This document shows positions 57,760-64,000 of a stretch of 64,000 nt of DNA, piece after piece; position 1 is the stretch's first letter; every line of letters begins with the position of its first letter. The DNA lies in the NCBI GenBank assembly GCA_025200525.1, contig CM045761.1:80195551-80259550 (forward strand). The letters run 5' to 3'. The notes beneath the pieces are model-generated. The model made no database searches. It saw only the letters and a list, made by a program, of their open reading frames with translations, and was not told where the DNA came from. The position numbers and the translations under genes are program-made. Source of the stretch: Camellia lanceoleosa. Taxonomy: Eukaryota; Streptophyta; Magnoliopsida; Ericales; Theaceae.

Positions 57760-58340
57760 AATTAGGCTCTGCTCCAATATAGCGACCCAATCTCTTAGCA
57801 AAGTGGAGGCAATGGGCAAGAACAAGGACAGGGTAAGTATTGATCCTTATGAACAACTTCAATGGGTTATTGAGGCTTTGAAGGGCAAAGGGTTGAACAA
57901 GCAACAAGTGCTTGCAATTGTTACAAAAACTGTGGATAACACTTCTGTCGCTTAGGTTAGGGGCACTTTGAATCTAGGAATGCCTGACCAGAAACATCCC
58001 TTTCAGCTCCAATCCTACACTCATAAGAGGTCATCAACCCAATCAACACCTGCTAACCCCTCTGTCAACCCTGGCAGGACTGGAAACCGCACCTTCAATC
58101 CCTTTTACATGACCTTGTCCAAAGCTCTCCAAATCCTCATAGGACAAGGCCATTTTAAACCCTTTGACCCTCGGCCTCTCCCTGATCCTTTTCCATCCAG
58201 GTATAATACTGCCAAGTACTGTGCCTTCTATCAACAAATCGGCCATGACAATGACGGTTGTTTTCGTCTTCATCATGAAGTTTAAGATCTGATTGACAAT
58301 AAGGTCATCATTCCATCAGGTCTTACAAAGTCTATCGGCA
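57760..58340 (+). pseudogene. Tat gag remnant, C-terminal part
   Basis: Two frames joined by a stop at about 57,953 read LNKQQVLAIVTKTVDN then MTLSKALQILIGQGHFKPF and YCAFYQQIGHDNDGCFRLHH. The last is the CxF..GH....C zinc-knuckle form of Tat gag proteins, which binds RNA. TAA follows at about 58,283. The LARD lacks this gag part. Confidence 0.8.
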
Positions 58341-58779
58341 CTGGATCAATGAACTAGGGAGATAATGTGACTATGTGATCGGGGATGAACCACTTGCTGA
58401 TGGTGCTCATTTTACTTCAAATGTGGAGGATGGCACACATTTTTTAGCACTTTGAAAATGTTGTTTATTGTATTTTCAGACTTGGGTATTGAGTCAGTCT
58501 TGTTGTGTCAGAGGTTAGTGATTTTGGGGTGTTAACTCGAACATCACTTTCTTGTTTTGTGTTTGTCTTTTACACCCTTTCTTTTGCATCTGTTTCTATC
58601 ATTAAGCCAGTTGAGCCAGCAGATCTAAATGAAACGGTAGTAATTTTCACCTACTTTCTCTGTGTCTTTAAATCATTGCATTGACCAAAGTTTTTCAAAA
58701 CTTTTCTAACACTGTGATGAAAACAAAGAGGGAGGGATTCGTCGGGATTGGCAAAAATTTGATCAACTGAGAGAAAGAA

Positions 58780-59020
58780 AGGCCTGCTAAGCCCTTGATG
58801 AATGAGATCATGTCTGTTAATGTGAGTACTGTGAAGGATCCTAGCTTGATCCAGATTGGTTCTGTATTGTCTTCAGGAGAGCACGAGCGACTAGTCATTT
58901 TATTAAAAGATTTCAAAAATATTTTTTGCGTGGTCCCACGAAGACATGCCGGGAATTGATCTTGAGATTATACAGTATAGAATCACTCCCGGTTTCGAGA
59001 CTCGACCCTTGATGCAAAAT
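58780..59020 (+). pseudogene. RT-entry remnant of Tat pol
   Basis: The frame reads VKDPSLIQIGSVLSSGEHER and LLKDFKNIF, then shifts to AWSHEDMPGIDLEIIQYRIT. This corresponds to FAWSYNELPGLDRSLIEHRL in the full Tat element at about 25,300. RT proper is deleted; non-coding DNA follows at once. Confidence 0.8.
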
Positions 59021-59429
59021 GCTCAAACAATCAACCACAATGTGAGGCTTGCATGATCGGATTTGAAGTAGCCCTTGAACTAGGGGCAATAAGGTCAGAT
59101 GTGATTGAAGGAAGCTTGCATAGCTGGATGAGAAGCATCCCTTGAACTAGGGGCAAAAAAGGTCAGATACACTCGAAGATTCAAAACTGGGTCATTCCTC
59201 AAGACAATGAAAATCGGCAAGAAACCAAATCCCAGAATCTGAGAGAAGAAAATTTTTACTGAAGGAGAATCAAATTCCTATCCATAACACTAGGGGCAAA
59301 TTCAGCCCCAATTGGATGGGCCTTTATATCATCAAGACTATTTAGTCAGCAACAGCAGCCATTCTCATGGATTTAGATGGCTTAGAGATCCTATGATCGA
59401 TCAACATAGACAAGTTAAACTTTTCTATC

Positions 59430-59690
59430 ATTGAGAGGCTCGCTGGGCCAAAAACCCAGAAAGGCGACTCAAGCAAAAGTTAGAGTAAGACAAAACAAAA
59501 AAAAAAAAAACAAAAAAAAAACAAAAAAAAAAAGAACAAGAAAAAATTGGAAACAAAGAAAAAGAAAAAGAAGAAAAAGAACAGAAAAGGAAAAAAAAGA
59601 AAAATGAAAAGGAAAAATAGAGCTCGCAAGGTTAAAAACTTGAAAGGGTGGCCTTGGCAAAAGTTAGAGCATAAAATGAGAGTGTCAACA
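59430..59690 (+). repeat. Purine tract flanked by direct repeats, second element
   Basis: About 140 bp of nearly pure A/G (with some C) lies between GCGACTCAAGCAAAAGTTAG and GTGGCCTTGGCAAAAGTTAG. It matches 36,421-36,668 on the opposite strand. Confidence 0.85.
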
Positions 59691-61703
59691 CCCGAGTGGA
59701 CCTCAAACCTGAAACTACGTACGACCTGATTCCTATCTTTGGGATATGTAGGCAACTTTATCTTGAAGTTCGGCCCCAACCATTTTTCAACTTGCTTGTC
59801 TCATCCATGTTGATTGGCTTACCCTTGTTCAACTCGGCTATTGTATCCATGTGCAAATTGGTTTATCTTCATGCTCATCTTCATTCAAAATTGATTGTTT
59901 ATTCCTTTAGAAGGATTCAGCTGCAAGACAATTCAAGTTCAGATCTGGGGTTGCGCATCTTAAGAGTTAATTCCTTGTTGGTCGGGTAGTGGCCATTTGC
60001 AAACAGTTTTGAGGATTTTTAATGAAATTAACTAATTCTCTTGCAAATTATTTCATTTTTCCAAAACTGGACCATTTCTTGGATCCAAAAGGGAAAATTT
60101 TCAGTACTCACAACCTAACTTACATGATTTCAAATCAGAAAGTCAAATAAGCATGTTAATCTAACTCTCATATTGGTCAAATTTGTTTTAGCAGAAAGTG
60201 AAAAAAAAAAACCAAAAAAATGGTCAAAATTATGAACTAGGGGCACAGTCGAGTCAGGTTTTCTGTCATTTTCCCATTATCAATGCACTCGCCAAAAAAG
60301 GTCACAACTGATGCTAGCAGTAGAGGCCAAAAAAGTCTCTCATCCTTCGAGCAGTGAGGTATCGAACTAAGTACGAAGCATGAATGCTGGATATTCGACC
60401 CCCCTCATAAGGTCCACAACTTCCAGTTTATCCATCAATCACACCTGGGAAGGGATAAAAAATTAGAGAGACTAAAGAATAGAGAGATGTGCAATGAGAG
60501 AAAACGTAAGGAAAGGGCTTTTCAGAGAAAATAGAGATTGAGTGCCAAAGTGATGCGAGAATCACAAATAAAAAAGGGTGGGAAACAATACCTGGAGAAA
60601 CAACGGGCTCCCTATGAATTGAGAGGTCTCTCACCAGTCGTAAACATCCGAGTGTTGTGTTTGTTGTTTTTGTTTGTTCCGATTCTTGTTTTGAGTTGTT
60701 TCGAGTATAAATAGATGTGTTTAGGTTGTTTTATTTTGTTTTCCCTTTGTTGAGTCATTTTGACTATGGTCAGTCGTAGGGTCAATACCTAGTTGAGAAC
60801 TCATTTCTCAGTTCCAATTGCAAAACTAAATCGTTTTGTGCTCAGAGTGCTGTGCCATTCTCAACATATTGTGCAAAACAGAATTCTTTCTTTCATAAAC
60901 TGCAGGGTTCAACCTTGATCAAAAGAGAGAGCAATAGAACAAGGACGTATCTGAAGCTACATAGGTTCTGGACTGCAAAGTAAGAGAAAAGAGAGAAAAT
61001 TAGAGCATCTAAGTTTGTTTCAACTTCAGTAATTTCCGAGATTACATTTCGGATGCACCTTCTTAGGTCTTGTCTTTTCTCTGAAGTATGAGTGTACCTT
61101 TCCCTCAAGCTCAAGACTGCTCAAGCTCAAGCTTGTTTCAAGCCAAAATCGTGATCAAAGTGCTATCCCCGAACACCATTTCTTGTCAGAGGCATCTTGG
61201 CTATGTTTACAATGAGTTCTTAGGAGACCAATTGTGACAGTGGAAACTAGAGTTCGAATGGCGATGCCTAGAACGTAAAGGTTTGGAATTTTCAGGACTA
61301 AAGTCTAGTCTAAATACCAAGGGGTGAATCCCCGGCTTGAAATCTGTATGGCAACCCCATAGGTTGAGGTAGCGTGTATGCGCCTCGATTCTCAATACTA
61401 AACCAACCTAGTCTGTCAGCCCATTGGAGAATAGGGAAAGTTGTGAATATGGTTAGGAAAAAAAGAGGCATCCGTGGTTTCTACATGCAGGGGTTACCCC
61501 TTGTCAACATTTAAAGGCCTTTAAACTGTGAGTTGAAAGTAAGAGTTCGAAGAACACAAGGGGGAGATCCTCGTCAGAGTAGAGCGGTTCATCGGCACTT
61601 ACCCCATGAGATACTTTTTAAAGTACTGCTTTGTTTACTGTATTTCATGTGCATCTATCGCACAAACTTATCATACTCTTTGCATCCATCGCATCGCCTC
61701 AAG

Positions 61704-62080
61704 ACCTCTTGTCATGGTTTCAACGTGGTTAGAGTGTTCCTTTTCTCACACGATTTTAGCGTGTTTGGAATTTTCTTAGGACCTCTTCTCACGGTTTCAG
61801 CGTGGCTAGAGTGTTCATTTTCTCACACGATTTCAGCGTGTTTGGAATTTTCTTAGGACCTCTTCTCATGGTTTTAGTGTGGTTTGAGTATTATTTTCCT
61901 CACACGATTTCAGTGTGTTTGGAATTTATCTCAAGACACGTGGAACACGCCCCTGAGTGGTTTTCCTAGGGCCTATTCTCACGATTTCAGTGTGGTTTGA
62001 GTGTCCACTTCCTCACACGATTTTGGCGTGTTTGGAATTTGTTCTTCCTCCTCTCACGATTCTAGCATGGTTAGAGTATG
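61704..62080 (+). repeat. 77-bp minisatellite in the second element's 3' region
   Basis: ACCTCTTCTCACGGTTTCAG-type units start at 61,704, 61,781 and 61,858, exactly 77 bp apart. Each also has TCACACGATTTCAGCGTGTT. A further unit near 61,971 follows an extra segment of about 36 bp, and a partial one follows from about 62,048. The sequence is unrelated to the LARD's 58-bp repeat, though it lies at the same place in the element. Confidence 0.9.
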
Positions 62081-62899
62081 TCACCCTTATTCATTTACTA
62101 CATTGTCCATTACATCCATTACATCATGTATCATTTCCATGTTACGCTTAGTTTGGCATATGCCTATACCTTTTCTTCATTGAAACATGGTTCTGTCATG
62201 TGTAAGTACCAATGCTGAGCTGTGGTTGAGCGTGTCAATACCTTTTCTGTGTTAGACACAGTCATTTTGTGCCCATGCCTTTTCTAGGTAAGATGTGGTT
62301 CGGCCTGCCCCTTATTTACTTCATCCATTGCATCCACTGCATTATACTTTGTCTTGTTTCATTTAGCATTTAGGATCATTATCTTTCCCCAATAGATCGT
62401 TCCTTACTTATATCATACCACTTAATTACTTGTACTCTTTCTGCGAAAAACATAGCCTTGCATGTGCTCGCACCCCTTTCACATTAAAGCATAGTTTTGT
62501 TATGTGTAAGCATCCATGTTGCGCTGAGGCTAGTATTGAGAATGTAGGCACCTAGTCTGTGTTAGGCGTTATTTGGCTGTGCCCACTTCTTTTCTATATA
62601 AAATGTAGTTTGATTTGCATCTCCATCCCTTTATGATATTTGTGTGTTTTGCACTACTTGTGGTTTGATTATATTATTGTATTAAACTGTATATCATTTG
62701 CATGATTTCGTTACATTGTTTTATTACATTGTGTAGCATTTGCATCTTGCCCCTAAACAATACTGGTTTGATTACTTGCAACAGGATACGTAGGCAACCC
62801 TTGGGTTCAATCAACTACATCTGTACTTTGTTTGTTTGCCCAAGTCTTACGGCCTTGTCAAAATAGGTCTTCTTCAGGCTTTGACATTCACTCACGTCA

Positions 62900-62934
62900 T
62901 TTCATGACTTCGAGCTCTGTCAAAGAAGGACAAC
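62900..62934 (+). other. Polypurine tract region of the second element
   Basis: GTCAAAGAAGGACAAC directly precedes the LTR, matching GTCAAAGAGGGGCAAC next to the LARD's 3' LTR. Confidence 0.85.
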
Positions 62935-64000
62935 TGTAGACACCCAATTTTTGACCACCCTTAAGATTTGGGCACCACTGGTTGATTACTGGATGATGAA
63001 AGTTGTACTATGCAAACGTCCAATTTCTTCGGCAAAAAAAACTTCTAAATCCCAACCTTACACCCCATTTTGGACCAAAACGTTTTTTGACCAAAACAAT
63101 TTTAGACCTTAAAACCCTCTCTTTCAAAATATTTTTGAAAATTCTTCTATGATGTTTCGAAGCTCGCATTTCGTTAAAAATTGCACTTTTCGGTACATCG
63201 CACAAGGACAAAGTGGAAATAAATGGAAGAGAGGTGAACTCTTTGAAAAAAATATTTAAAACATCTTATTTAGAGGTTTGGAGTTGAAGAAAATTAGAGA
63301 GAAGGGAAGAAACCTAGTTAGGGGAGAAGTTGGGCATCAACCGTTAAGGGAGAACTGAGCAGCCTCCACTAAATTAGGCCTACCTTTTTGTACATTTAGC
63401 CTTTAGTTGTGAGGCCATCACCATTGGAAAGTAGACTTCTAGGGCTTCAATTTAGACTCAAGAATGACATAAAACCGAGTCTAGATGAAGGAGATATGCC
63501 CATTTGAAGTTGGGTGTGGAAGCAGATTTTCGATGGCCGGCCGACAATTCACACTTCTGGCCGATTGGCCACTGATGAAAAACACAGATATTTTTGGCTG
63601 GTTGTCCCCAAATGCTTCAGCTGTCCTAATTCAAATATTTTCGACTAAGGGACTTTTTTTTTTTTTTTCTATATATAGAGGACCTCTCTTTTTTCTTTCA
63701 AGGTTAAAAACATTTTAGGAGTGTTAGAATTTTTAGAACAAAAATCTCTCTCTTTTTTGCAAATTTGTGCACATTAGCCTACATACACTACACTTTTGCC
63801 TACACCTCCTTAATCAAAGTTGATCACCTTTGGATTGAGGTTCCTTGAGGCCTTCTTGGAGCTCTTGAAGTTGGTTTTGGCTTGAATTGTTGCCTAGAAT
63901 TGATCTTTGCTTCAAGAGGTATAACACTTGCCCTTTTACCTTGTTTTGCATACTTGTTTTTCTATTTTCCCACTATTTTTGGGCTGTTTTTGGACTATAA
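62935..64000 (+). repeat. 3' LTR of the second element (start only)
   Basis: It begins TGTAGACACCCAATTTTTGACC. It contains GATGGCCGGCCGAC (63,532-63,545), also seen in the LARD LTR, and a TATA box (CTATATATAG, about 63,669) in a T-rich stretch. It lacks the AAGCTTC hairpin array present at this place in the LARD LTR. The end is outside the window. Confidence 0.85.

Larger units (their letters stand above)
57760..64000 (+). mobile_element. Second Tat-derived LARD-like element, cut by window edge
   Basis: On the plus strand it runs gag remnant, RT-entry remnant, purine tract with flanking repeats, conserved non-coding blocks, a 77-bp minisatellite, a polypurine tract and then an LTR start (62,935) that passes the window end. 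From 58,350 on, blocks match the LARD at 27,726-42,986 in reverse order. The 5' LTR and primer site were not found, so the left part is truncated or lost. It has more coding relics than the LARD, but no intact frame. Confidence 0.85.

Noticed and set aside
57674..57760. Start of gag at 57,674
   Set aside because: The first part of that frame (MGVVIVNVNVV...) has no gag-like features. Similarity to Tat gag begins only after about 57,780.

Overview
This is nuclear DNA of a flowering plant, probably a dicot; the species cannot be told from the window. It is AT-rich and densely packed with nested, decayed transposable elements. No intact protein-coding host gene is visible. I saw no rRNA, convincing tRNA or CRISPR array.

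Left third (1-17,326). A Copia element on the minus strand enters from the left edge: a gag remnant (1-398) and its LTR (440 to about 1744). Next comes what looks like the promoter and 5' UTR of a ribosomal protein gene (about 1930-2090). The only recognisable coding remnant of that gene, the last two exons of eL32 (RPL32), lies 10.5 kb away at 12,622-12,979. Between them are a decayed chromovirus-like Ty3/gypsy element on the minus strand (LTR piece near 2300-2440; gag, primer site and LTR at 11,718-12,628), an antisense pseudogene of an ER-type Ca2+-ATPase (about 3119-3860), and a decayed Copia element (4484-11,675). Small DNA transposons follow: a foldback element, a Mutator-like element with a 9-bp target duplication, and a Tourist-like MITE.

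Centre (17,327-50,611). One Tat-lineage Ty3/gypsy element fills 33 kb, bounded by 757-bp LTRs and a CATAT target duplication. Its gag is split by a 2.59-kb solo LTR (duplication ATAAG). Its integrase is split by a 15.3-kb element with LTRs of about 4.34 kb and no intact coding capacity, of the type called LARD (large retrotransposon derivative). The host's own order is gag, protease, RT, RNase H, a second RNase H and integrase on the plus strand, followed by two antisense genes. One of these encodes a plant-mobile-domain-like protein and has a supportable intron. The LARD has an 11-unit hairpin array just upstream of its TATA box, CATGCA-rich downstream LTR sequence, and a 3' minisatellite with higher-order periods of 58, 116 and 232 bp.

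Right part (50,612-64,000). There is a foldback MITE, a possible Copia LTR, L1-type LINE fragments (one carrying a second Tourist-like MITE), and then a second, divergent relative of the LARD on the opposite strand. This relative keeps gag and pol remnants, has an unrelated 77-bp minisatellite at the same place, and runs off the window inside its 3' LTR.

The two LARD-type copies show that a non-coding giant element derives from a Tat ancestor and keeps replacing the tandem repeat in its 3' region. Identifications come from recalled family motifs. No alignment or database search was run, and boundaries marked approximate are estimates.
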